A stretch of 7,803 nucleotides of DNA from JBGTLW01 sp041743835 (GCA_041743835.1 JBGTLW010000020.1:1-7803), one strand, 5' to 3'; shown: positions 1-5,993, counted from the stretch's first letter. Notes: generated from the letters alone by a model not told the origin. Program-made: numbers and translations.

Positions 1-19
1 ACCGGTCGTGCTCACGCAT
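1..19 (-). CDS. Possible start of next gene, overlapping the nuclease stop (partial)
   Basis: On the minus strand an ATG at 19-17 lies just upstream of the nuclease TGA (14-12), in another frame, and reads M-R-E-H-D-R before the window ends. Such a short overlap is typical of translationally coupled genes. In many bacteria an AddB-like nuclease is followed by its AddA/UvrD-type helicase partner, so that is the natural guess. Six residues cannot identify a family, and the call rests only on the overlap geometry. Confidence 0.3.
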
Positions 20-2792
20 CGGCGGGCCTCCCCCCGGGCTTGGCGGCAGCGCTCGCGTCGATCATCGCCCCGCGGTCGGTCACGCGGTCGTAACACAGGG
101 CGCTGAACACATCTTCCCAGTCCGGCGCTTCGCCGGGCGGCCAGTAGCGCTGCTCGCGGATGCTTCGCACGACGCCGCACGCAAGCTCGACCGCCCCCCG
201 CATCGTCTGCTCGTCCCAAGCCGCCCATGTGAACCCGACGTCACGCAGCGTGCGTGGCCGGTGTGCGTAGCCGAGCGTGATGGTGCCGGTGATGCCCGCC
301 GCCCCGGCCAGCGTCTTGTAGAGCGGCAACTGGAGGTCCACCCACTCGCCCTTGTTGAGGTGCGTCTTGTCCGGCGGCTGGGCTTTGTCGGCGGTTTTGT
401 AGTCGATGATGCGGTAGCCAAGCTCGGGGTGGATGTCGATGCGGTCGATCTGCCCGGTGATCGTGAAGGGTTCGCCATCGACGGGAAGCGTGGCCTCGTG
501 CCGCTGTTCCAGGTGCTCGGGCACGATGCGCCAGCCCTCGCGCGCGGCCAGGGCCTGCGCATGAGCAAAGCGCATGAGCCGTTCGTCCAACTGCTGAAGC
601 TGAAGGCCCACCGCGGCTGAGGGTGAGCGGCCAAACATGTCGCGGGCCTCCTCCGCGAGCCGATCCGCGAAGAAGTCGGCGATCGTCTTTGCATCCGTCG
701 CGGCGGCCAGCTCACTCTGCCCAAACGCGAGCAAGACCTGATGCGCCAGTGTTCCGAATCCGCCGCCCGTCAGTTCGACGGCTGTGTCGTCGCTGCCTGC
801 GAGCCGAAGCACATGCTTGAGGTAGAAGCGGTAGGGGCACGCGAGATAGTCCTTGAAGGCTGTGACACGCAGGGAGTTCAGCGGCGTCTGGACCGGGCCG
901 GGCGGGGTGATGAGCAGGCCCATGTCGTCGGGTCGGCCGGGGGCGAGCAGCGGCGGGGCGATGGGGCCTGGCGTGCGGTCGTAGAAGGTGTTGATCCGCT
1001 GGACCATCGTCTGCTCGTCGCACGCGAGCAGCAATCGGCTGGGCAGCAGCGGGTCGCCCTCGACCGATCGCTTGCCGGTGATGATCACCGCGCCGGGCCG
1101 GGAGCGGGTGACCGCGTGCAGCACATACAAGTCGCGGGCGTATCGGCTGCGGTTGTCGGGCAGGCCCAGTTGCCGCCGCAGCGCGTCGGGCAGCAACGGG
1201 TCGGACGACCTGCTCGAAGGGATCATGCCCTCGTTCACCCCCGCGATGATCGCCAGCGGCGCATCATCCAACGGCAGTTCCAGATGGCCCAGTACCTCCA
1301 CAGCTTCGCGGTCCGGCTCGGTCGGCACGGCCGCATCGCCCAGCGATTCCCACAGCAGCAGCATCGCCTCCGCAGCCGTCACCTGCGGCACAAACGGCAG
1401 CCCCGCATCAAGCTCGCCCAGCGCGTTCAACGCATCGGCCAGCGCAGACAACGCGCCAAGCTCCAGCGCCTCGTCCGGGATGCCGGGGCTGAGCGTCCGC
1501 TGGCCATACACCGCGCTGAGCATCGCCAGCAGGGGCTTGCTCCAGCGCGGATAGGGCAGGGGCTTGTTCGCTTCCTCGGGCAGGATGGCGTGGAGCTTGT
1601 CGTGCGCTTGTTTCAGGGCCTCGGCCTGTGGCCCAAGCCAGTGCGCGGTGATGCGGGTCTGCACGTGGTCGGTGATGTAGCGGTCCAGCAGCGTCTGCCA
1701 GTGGGTCACCGCGTCGGGGTCCAGGTCCAGATCGGGGTGACGCGCGAGCCCGGCCAGGTCATCGAACCGTCGCGTGCGCAGGTACGCGGCCGCAGCGTGT
1801 AGCAGTAGCGCGGGCCGACTGTCGCGCAGCTTCATGCCCGGCGGCTGTCGCGCGGGGATATCGACCGCTTCAAGCCGACGCACGATGTAAGGCGTGAGCG
1901 CCGCATCCCCCACGCCGACGGTCACCTGATCGGCGCTAAGCGGTGCCTTGGCCGCGGCCCGCTCGATCGCCTGCACCACCGCCAGCGCCTGGTCGGACGG
2001 GCGATCGACCGTGATGACCTGTGCGGCATCCAGCGCGAGGCTGCGATGCTCCCACGCCTCGGGCTTGAGCAGCCCCAGCGCGTCGAAGGCGTGTTCCTCT
2101 TCCTCGGCCGCGAACACCAGCGCGGTGACGCGGTCAGCCACCTGTTCGAGCATCTGCCGCACCACGCCGGGCAACTCGGTGACGCCCAGCAGGATGAGCT
2201 CGCCATCCAACTGGCAAAGGCGTTGTGTCACCGCCGCGGCCCGCGCGACGGCGGGGTCTTCGAGGTCCTGCTGGTTGAGTAGTTGGTGGTAGGCCTTTTC
2301 AAGCCGGGCGATGGCGTGCCAGCGCTCATCCGAGGTGGCGTCGCCCGCGGCGGTGGGTGTGAGGCATTCGCTGCGTAGCTGGTCGAGCACCGCGCGGAGC
2401 TCGGCCGCGGCGCGTGCCCAGCCCAGCGTGTCGCCCTGCTCCGGCGGCGAGCCGAGCGCTGCGGCCACATCCTCGGCATCCGCCCCAGCCAGCGCGTATG
2501 CGAGCGCCATCGCGGCCACCGTGTCGCCCGCGATTTTGTCGGCGTTGTAGAGCCGTTCAGCCAGCCCGCCCACCATCTCGATCCGGGGCGGGGTGAACAC
2601 GCCAGCGGGTTGGCTCTCCCACCGCTCGACGAGGGTTTGCAGCAAGCGCCTGCCCGCCCGCCCGCCGGGCAGCACGAGGGTCACGCGCGACAGGTCCAAC
2701 TCGCCGGCTTTGGTGAAGCGCTCGATCAGCCACCCGGCCGCGCTGTGCAGCGCCGGTTGGTCGTAGCCCATGAAGTGGCGTGACGCTGGCAT
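12..2792 (-). CDS. AddB/RecB-like PD-(D/E)XK nuclease family protein
   Basis: This 926-residue protein resembles the AddB/RexB half of helicase-nuclease complexes that process double-strand breaks. The C-terminal third is a RecB-type nuclease. It begins with the family-typical ACPYRFYLKH (651-660), followed by His684 in GTLAH, Asp783 in GQIDRID, Asp797 and Lys799 in IIDYKT, and QLPLY (821-825). These are the expected metal-binding and catalytic positions. The middle has a UvrD-C-like segment (IIAGVNEGMIP, about 515-525; YARDLYVLHAVTRS, 551-564). The N-terminal LPGGRAGRRLL (41-51) sits where a Walker A motif would be but lacks the GK[ST], so ATP hydrolysis there is unlikely. AddB's C-terminal Fe-S cysteine cluster also seems absent: only Cys872 and Cys900 lie in the tail, with no CxxC. 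The start at 2792 is chosen because the preceding N-terminal residues fit the family; Met8 (2771) is an alternative. It diverges from the TPR-YggX gene. Confidence 0.85.
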   Translation of the reverse strand: MPASRHFMGYDQPALHSAAGWLIERFTKAGELDLSRVTLVLPGGRAGRRLLQTLVERWESQPAGVFTPPRIEMVGGLAERLYNADKIAGDTVAAMALAYALAGADAEDVAAALGSPPEQGDTLGWARAAAELRAVLDQLRSECLTPTAAGDATSDERWHAIARLEKAYHQLLNQQDLEDPAVARAAAVTQRLCQLDGELILLGVTELPGVVRQMLEQVADRVTALVFAAEEEEHAFDALGLLKPEAWEHRSLALDAAQVITVDRPSDQALAVVQAIERAAAKAPLSADQVTVGVGDAALTPYIVRRLEAVDIPARQPPGMKLRDSRPALLLHAAAAYLRTRRFDDLAGLARHPDLDLDPDAVTHWQTLLDRYITDHVQTRITAHWLGPQAEALKQAHDKLHAILPEEANKPLPYPRWSKPLLAMLSAVYGQRTLSPGIPDEALELGALSALADALNALGELDAGLPFVPQVTAAEAMLLLWESLGDAAVPTEPDREAVEVLGHLELPLDDAPLAIIAGVNEGMIPSSRSSDPLLPDALRRQLGLPDNRSRYARDLYVLHAVTRSRPGAVIITGKRSVEGDPLLPSRLLLACDEQTMVQRINTFYDRTPGPIAPPLLAPGRPDDMGLLITPPGPVQTPLNSLRVTAFKDYLACPYRFYLKHVLRLAGSDDTAVELTGGGFGTLAHQVLLAFGQSELAAATDAKTIADFFADRLAEEARDMFGRSPSAAVGLQLQQLDERLMRFAHAQALAAREGWRIVPEHLEQRHEATLPVDGEPFTITGQIDRIDIHPELGYRIIDYKTADKAQPPDKTHLNKGEWVDLQLPLYKTLAGAAGITGTITLGYAHRPRTLRDVGFTWAAWDEQTMRGAVELACGVVRSIREQRYWPPGEAPDWEDVFSALCYDRVTDRGAMIDASAAAKPGGRPADA

Positions 2793-2904
2793 CGCTGTCT
2801 AGCGTCTAGGGTCTTGGGGTCGGGGTCAAGTGACCGCGGGGTATTTCAGGCTTAAGGACTGACAGCGCCTAGACCCGCAACCCCCGGCGCACTACCCTAC
2901 CCCC
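2793..2904. promoter_or_regulatory. Divergent intergenic region between nuclease and TPR-YggX genes
   Basis: These 112 bp must hold the promoters of both divergent genes. On the minus strand TTGACC (2829-2824) matches five of six positions of a -35 box, but no good -10 follows at normal spacing. No convincing promoter is visible for the plus-strand gene. Two short inverted pairs occur: CGCTGTC (2793-2799) with GACAGCG (2861-2867), and GTCTAGG (2804-2810) with CCTAGAC (2868-2874). They lie in the same order on both sides, so they cannot both pair in one nested hairpin. Confidence 0.3.
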
Positions 2905-3555
2905 ATGCCAAGTATTGACGAACGAATCGCGCAGTGGGAGAAGATGGCGGCCGAGGCGCCGGACGACATGGCCTTTTTCAGCCTGGGCAACGCGTACCGC
3001 GAGGCCGAGCGCTTTGAAGATGCCGCCAAGGCCTTCGAGCGTGCGATCGAGCTGAACCCGGACATGAGCCGGGCGTTTCAGCTCCGCGGGCAGATGCTGG
3101 TCAAGCTCGGGCGGAAAGAAGACGCGGCCGCGACCTTGACCGAGGGCTATCACGTGGCCGCAAGCCGTGGCGATGTCATGCCTCAGAAGGCGATGGGTTC
3201 GCTGCTGGAGCAGCTTGGCGTGCAGGTTCCGCAGGTGGCGTCTGCCGCGCCGGAGGAGCCACCCATCGACGAGGCCAATGCCGTGCTCGATCGCCGCACC
3301 GGTCGGCCGCAGAAGCGGCTGGCTGGCCCGCCGATGCGCGGCAAGCTCGGGCAGTACATCTACGACCACTTCGGCCAGACCACGTGGAACGAGTGGATCG
3401 GCCAGGGCACCAAGGTCATCAACGAGCTGCGGCTGGACTTCTCCAACCCCGCGCACCAGGAAACCTACGACCAGTACATGATCGAATGGCTGGGCATCAC
3501 GCCCGATGATGTGGAAGACCACGCCGCGAACCCGCAGGCTTCGCCCAAGGCCTGA
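2905..3555 (+). CDS. TPR protein fused to a YggX-like Fe(2+)-trafficking domain
   Basis: This 216-residue soluble protein has two parts. Residues 1-90 hold about two TPR units, the clearer being AFFSLGNAYREAERFEDA (23-40) followed by the AIELNP helix end (47-52). TPRs usually bind partner proteins. After a linker rich in Ala, Pro and Glu (about 108-140), residues 145-198 match YggX of the Fe(2+)-trafficking family: GKLGQYIYDHFGQTTWNEW corresponds to the E. coli stretch GKRIYNEISKEAWAQW, followed by INELRLDFSNPAH and the closing MIEWLG helix. YggX is linked to iron supply and protection of Fe-S clusters against oxidants. E. coli YggX has an important Cys near its N-terminus; this protein has no cysteine at all. 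No Shine-Dalgarno precedes the ATG. Domain assignment is strong; function is inferred from family. Confidence 0.85.
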   Translation: MPSIDERIAQWEKMAAEAPDDMAFFSLGNAYREAERFEDAAKAFERAIELNPDMSRAFQLRGQMLVKLGRKEDAAATLTEGYHVAASRGDVMPQKAMGSLLEQLGVQVPQVASAAPEEPPIDEANAVLDRRTGRPQKRLAGPPMRGKLGQYIYDHFGQTTWNEWIGQGTKVINELRLDFSNPAHQETYDQYMIEWLGITPDDVEDHAANPQASPKA

Positions 3556-3566
3556 GAGGTCTTGGG

Positions 3567-3656
3567 GTGGGACGGCCTCCCTCCCGTCATGGCGTCATCG
3601 CGTGGCAACGCTTGTTTTGGGCTGCGCCCAAACGACGGGCGAGACGCCCGTCCCAC
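3567..3656. repeat. Interspersed hairpin repeat between convergent genes, possible terminator
   Basis: The left arm (3567-3588, GTGGGACGG at its start) pairs imperfectly with the right arm (3634-3656, ending CCCGTCCCAC). Inside lies a second hairpin, TTTGGGC-TGC-GCCCAAA (3616-3632). The right arm is followed by GTTTTTA, so on the plus strand it could end transcription of the TPR-YggX gene. When translated, this DNA gives peptides such as DGRDARPT and GETPVPRF. I recall such peptides in many spurious small ORFs from planctomycetes and cyanobacteria, which suggests a widespread dispersed repeat. The short plus-strand ORFs here are therefore not called. Confidence 0.6.
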
Positions 3657-3710
3657 GTTTTTACACTTTTCAAAGCGCGGTGGTCCGCTTCAGCATTGTC
3701 GTGCCGCGGA

Positions 3711-4232
3711 TCACCCAAGGCTTGCACGCAAGCGCGAGGGCGGGCGCTCATGCTGGTACACGGTGAACGCGAAGGGGTGTCGGCCATCCGCGGGGTGGTG
3801 CTGGAGCGTGCGCGTGACCCAGCCCGTGAAATCGAATGCGGGGATGAACGTGTCGCCCTCCGGCACGGTCGTGTGGACGACGGTTTCATAGACCGTGTCG
3901 GCCGCGGGAAACGCCTGCGCAAAGAACGCTGCGCCGCCGATGATGAAGACTTCGTCGCTTTGCCTGCGTGCGAGCTCGACCGCTTCCACCAGTGAGGGGG
4001 CCACGACCACGCCTTCCGCGGCCTGGTAGTCGGTTTGGCGGGTGATGACGATGTTGAGTCGGCCGGGGAGCGCCGACGTGTGGTCCTCGTAGGTCTTGCG
4101 TCCCATGAGGATGGGCTTGCCCATCGTGGTGCGCTTGAAGTGCGCAAAGTCCTCCGGCAGCCGCCAGGGGATGTGCCCAGCCTTGCCGATGCAGTGGTCC
4201 TCGCTGCGTGCGTAAATCAGAGAGAGCTTCAT
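3711..4232 (-). CDS. folA: Dihydrofolate reductase
   Basis: This 173-residue enzyme reduces dihydrofolate to tetrahydrofolate with NADPH in the cytoplasm, recycling the folate oxidised by thymidylate synthase. It follows the family from end to end: MKLSLIYA at the start, IPWRLPEDFAHFK (21-33) with the catalytic acid at Asp28 (E. coli Asp27) and Trp23 in the Met20-type loop, the NADPH-binding stretches GRKTYE and LPGRLNIVITR, then IIGGAAFFAQAFP, and EGDTFIP near the end. About a dozen residues follow the last conserved strand (FAFTVYQ). The frame is open far upstream through thyA, but homology places the start at the ATG at 4232. It lies 53 bp downstream of thyA on the same strand and is probably co-transcribed. 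No clear Shine-Dalgarno is visible. Confidence 0.93.
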   Translation of the reverse strand: MKLSLIYARSEDHCIGKAGHIPWRLPEDFAHFKRTTMGKPILMGRKTYEDHTSALPGRLNIVITRQTDYQAAEGVVVAPSLVEAVELARRQSDEVFIIGGAAFFAQAFPAADTVYETVVHTTVPEGDTFIPAFDFTGWVTRTLQHHPADGRHPFAFTVYQHERPPSRLRASLG

Positions 4233-4251
4233 GGCAGTGGTTGTCGCGCCC

Positions 4252-4270
4252 GCCACACTTTTTGTGTGGC
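4252..4270. other. Hairpin in the thyA-folA spacer
   Basis: GCCACAC-TTTTT-GTGTGGC is a perfect 7-bp stem with a 5-base loop, filling much of the 53-bp gap between thyA and folA. On the minus strand the loop is AAAAA and no U-run follows, so it is not a standard terminator. It could tune mRNA stability or folA expression, or be a small dispersed palindrome. Confidence 0.5.
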
Positions 4271-4285
4271 ACGCAGATCGTTCAT

Positions 4286-5326
4286 CTAGACCGCGATCGG
4301 GGCCTTGATGTGCGGGTGGGGGTTGTAGTTGAGCAGCTCGAAGTCGTCGAACGTGAACGCGAAGAGGTCTTTGACAGCCGGGTTGATCTTCATGGTGGGC
4401 AGGGGCCGGGGGTCGCGTGTGAGTTGTTCGCGTGCCTGGTCGAGGTGGTTGTCGTAGAGGTGCGCATCGCCGAGGGTGTGGATGAACTCGCCGGGCTCGT
4501 AGTCGCAGACCTGCGCCACCATCATGGTGAGCAGCGCGTAGCTCGCGATGTTGAATGGCACACCCAGGAACACGTCGGCCGAGCGCTGGTAGAGCTGACA
4601 ACTCAGCCGGGGCCGCTGCGTGGGTTGATCCCGCCCTTCGTCGCGGGGCTCCTCAGAGCGGGCGTGTGTGAGATGACTTGCGGGGGCGGCGGTTCCCCTG
4701 GGGTAACTTCCGGGGGGGGGGGAGACGTAGAACTGGAAGAAGGCATGGCAGGGGGGGAGTTTCATCTGGTCGACCTGGGCCACGTTCCACGCGCTGACGA
4801 TGTGCCGGCGGCTGTCGGGGTTTTCTTTCAGGGCACGCAGGACGTTGGCGATCTGGTCGATGTGCCCACCCGCGTAGTCCGGCCAACTCCGCCATTGACT
4901 GCCATACACCGGGCCAAGGTTCCCCTGCTCGTCTGCCCACTCGTCCCAGATGCGGACATTGTGTTCCTTGAGATACGCGATGTTCGTATCGCCCCGCAAA
5001 AACCACAACAACTCATGAATGATCGAACGCAAATGCAACTTCTTCGTCGTCACCAACGGAAACCCCCCCCCCGGAAGCTTCCCCGGAAGTTCCCCCGGAA
5101 GGTCCCGCGGAAGTTCTTCCCCGCCCCCGGAAGCTTTCCCCTGAACTCCCGCAACATCTCCGGTGGTGCCGCCAGCACCTGTTCCGGGGGCTTGGCTTCC
5201 GGGGGCGGGGGTTAGGTTGAAGCGCATCTGGTAGCCGAAGACCGAGCGTGTGCCGGTGCCCGTGCGGTCGGGTTTGTGTTGGCCATGGTCCAGGATGTGC
5301 TGGAGGAGGTCGAGGTACTGACGCAT
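4286..5326 (-). CDS. thyA: Thymidylate synthase with two in-frame low-complexity insertions
   Basis: ThyA methylates dUMP to dTMP using methylene-tetrahydrofolate. E. coli ThyA has 264 residues; this one has 346, and the 82 extra residues lie in two blocks. All key residues are kept: Arg21 in DRTGTGT, FPLVTTKK (89-96), the nucleophile Cys193 in PPCHAFFQFY (E. coli Cys146), QRS at 247-249 (Arg166), Asp251 (Asp169), Asn259 (Asn177), His289 and Tyr291 (His207, Tyr209), and the C-terminal KAPIAV. The offset to E. coli is 47 residues between the blocks and 82 after the second, with no other gap at the landmarks checked. Block 1 (residues about 39-87) replaces the turn after MRFNL; block 2 (about 202-240) replaces the ADGK turn after FQFYV. 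The frame is open up to an ATG at 5452, but homology and a promoter inside that stretch favour 5326. Whether the protein folds and works with both blocks is unknown; the intact frame and conserved residues suggest it does. Confidence 0.92.
   Translation of the reverse strand: MRQYLDLLQHILDHGQHKPDRTGTGTRSVFGYQMRFNLTPAPGSQAPGTGAGGTTGDVAGVQGKASGGGEELPRDLPGELPGKLPGGGFPLVTTKKLHLRSIIHELLWFLRGDTNIAYLKEHNVRIWDEWADEQGNLGPVYGSQWRSWPDYAGGHIDQIANVLRALKENPDSRRHIVSAWNVAQVDQMKLPPCHAFFQFYVSPPPGSYPRGTAAPASHLTHARSEEPRDEGRDQPTQRPRLSCQLYQRSADVFLGVPFNIASYALLTMMVAQVCDYEPGEFIHTLGDAHLYDNHLDQAREQLTRDPRPLPTMKINPAVKDLFAFTFDDFELLNYNPHPHIKAPIAV
4607..4723. repeat. Insertion 2 inside thyA (residues 202-240)
   Basis: This 117-bp block replaces the four-residue ADGK turn of E. 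coli ThyA, a net gain of 105 bp. At its 5' end in the thyA sense a C11 tract leads into CCGGAAGTTACCCC and then AGGGGAACC, a palindrome related to the other two copies but in the opposite orientation. The rest (about 4607-4680) is a different GC-rich sequence encoding a charged stretch (SEEPRDEGRDQPTQRPR). It contains the short hairpin CCCGC-N8-GCGGG on the plus strand. The block looks composite. Confidence 0.75.
5066..5212. repeat. Insertion 1 inside thyA (residues 39-87)
   Basis: This block replaces the two-to-three-residue turn between MRFNL and GFPLVTTK of ThyA, a net gain of 141 bp. It is bracketed by perfect 11-bp inverted repeats, CCCCCGGAAGC (5068-5078) and GCTTCCGGGGG (5195-5205), which enclose 138 bp, a multiple of three. 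Inside are several GGAAGTTCC/GGAAGCTTCC palindromes and a Gly/Ala/Thr-rich coding stretch. It resembles a short MITE-like or palindromic element read through in frame. No flanking target duplication is evident. Confidence 0.8.
5071..5118. repeat. Four tandem 12-bp repeats within insertion 1
   Basis: Four consecutive 12-mers (5071, 5083, 5095, 5107) follow the pattern CCGGAAGNTCCC with few changes. On the thyA strand they encode ELPR-DLPG-ELPG-KLPG, a four-residue repeat. A fifth, longer unit, CCGGAAGCTTTCC, lies out of phase at 5127-5139. Confidence 0.8.
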
Positions 5327-5333
5327 GAAGCCT

Positions 5334-5362
5334 AGTGTCCGCTGTCCATCGCCCCCTGTCCA
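5334..5362 (-). promoter_or_regulatory. Putative thyA promoter
   Basis: On the minus strand TGGACA (5362-5357, five of six to the -35 consensus) is followed after 17 bp by GACACT (5339-5334, three of six to the -10 consensus). Only seven bases separate the -10 from the ATG at 5326, so the mRNA would start at or very near the start codon. This argues that the in-frame upstream stretch to 5452 is not translated. Confidence 0.4.
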
Positions 5363-5414
5363 CCCCCCCCGGATGTTCCCCGGAAGTTCTTCGGAAGGTC
5401 CCCCCGGATTTCTT
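5363..5414. repeat. Third copy of the CCGGAAGTTCC element, upstream of thyA
   Basis: A C8 tract followed by degenerate GGAAGTTCC units aligns over about 50 bp with insertion 1 in the same orientation. The two share a perfect 14-mer, TTCCCCGGAAGTTC (5376-5389 and 5079-5092), and the 10-mer GGAAGGTCCC (5393-5402 and 5097-5106). It starts at the base next to the putative thyA -35 box. Confidence 0.75.
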
Positions 5415-5444
5415 GGGCCGCCTCTCAGCGACCCCGGCCGGCCA

Positions 5445-5474
5445 TTGGACATCGGGCGATGCCTCGCGTTAAAC
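5445..5474 (+). promoter_or_regulatory. Possible nuoA promoter
   Basis: TTGGAC (5445-5450) and TTAAAC (5469-5474) are separated by 18 bp. The -10 match is weak (three of six). It would place the transcript start near 5481, just before the ATG at 5486 and downstream of the ATG at 5459, so it supports the shorter nuoA start and an almost leaderless mRNA. Confidence 0.3.
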
Positions 5475-5485
5475 TGCCCGGCATC

Positions 5486-5911
5486 ATGACCCCGACGCTC
5501 GCCCCCGACATGCTCACGCTCGCGGCCACAGGCTTCAATGCCTACGCGGCCCTGGGTGTGCTGCTGCTTATGGCGATCGGGTTTGGGGTGGCGAATCTGT
5601 TCCTCACGGAAATCATCGGGCCATCCCGCAAGGGCGAGGTCAAGGGCACGACCTATGAATCGGGGATGGACCCGATCGGCACCGCCCGCCGGCGGTTTAA
5701 TGTGCGGTTCTATGTCGTGGCGATGACGTTCCTGCTCTTTGACGTGGAAATCGTCTTCCTCTACCCGTGGGCGATGACGTTCCCCGCGCTCGGTGGCACA
5801 GAGGGAGAGGCCTTGAGCATCCAGTTCCTGCTGCGGATGCTCTTCTTCATCCTCACCAGCATTATCGCATTCGTGTACGCCTGGCGCAAGGGCGTATTCC
5901 GTTACGACTGA
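5486..5911 (+). CDS. nuoA: NADH-quinone oxidoreductase subunit A
   Basis: This 141-residue inner-membrane protein is the NuoA/NdhC subunit of complex I, part of the membrane arm near the quinone site. Three hydrophobic segments are visible (about 16-44, 72-96 and 110-131). The family signature is complete: YESGMDPIGTARRRF (57-71) in the loop after the first helix, and FYVVAMTFLLFDVEIVFLYP (75-94) in the second helix, with the conserved acids Asp86 and Glu88 of FDVE. Length is normal for the family. The ATG at 5486 is preferred because the nine extra residues from 5459 (MPRVKLPGI) are uncharacteristic and may lie upstream of the transcript start; the 5459 start is not excluded. In most genomes nuoA leads a nuoABC... 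operon. Here the next gene is an unrelated regulator. Confidence 0.93.
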   Translation: MTPTLAPDMLTLAATGFNAYAALGVLLLMAIGFGVANLFLTEIIGPSRKGEVKGTTYESGMDPIGTARRRFNVRFYVVAMTFLLFDVEIVFLYPWAMTFPALGGTEGEALSIQFLLRMLFFILTSIIAFVYAWRKGVFRYD

Positions 5912-5993
5912 CGCCCCCGCTTACCCCCACCCCCGCACGCGCGACCCCGCGCGGAAGCCGCAACGACCGACATCAAACCAAACCACACCACAC

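Noticed and set aside
741..1802. Long plus-strand reading frame (353 codons) opposite the nuclease gene
   Set aside because: It lies wholly antisense to a well-supported nuclease CDS, is rich in Arg, Gln and Gly, and has no recognisable motif; it is a high-GC shadow frame.
3562..3995. Small plus-strand ORFs between the TPR-YggX gene and folA
   Set aside because: They begin in the interspersed hairpin repeat and continue antisense to folA.
4233..4601. Upstream in-frame extension of folA into thyA
   Set aside because: The extension is thyA read in the wrong frame; DHFR homology begins exactly at the ATG at 4232.
5071..5139. CRISPR array
   Set aside because: The repeats are 12-bp tandem units with no spacers and no cas genes nearby.
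4607..5212. Inteins or introns as an explanation of the thyA insertions
   Set aside because: Blocks of 39-49 residues are far too small for inteins and lack splice-junction residues; self-splicing introns need more conserved RNA structure and would not need an open frame.
4208..5215. 335-codon plus-strand frame opposite thyA
   Set aside because: It is antisense to thyA, and its Pro/Arg/Lys-rich end is the 12-bp repeat read on the other strand.
5327..5452. N-terminal extension of ThyA starting at 5452
   Set aside because: It has no ThyA homology, is built from the repeat element, and contains the likely thyA promoter; the ATG at 5326 matches the family start.
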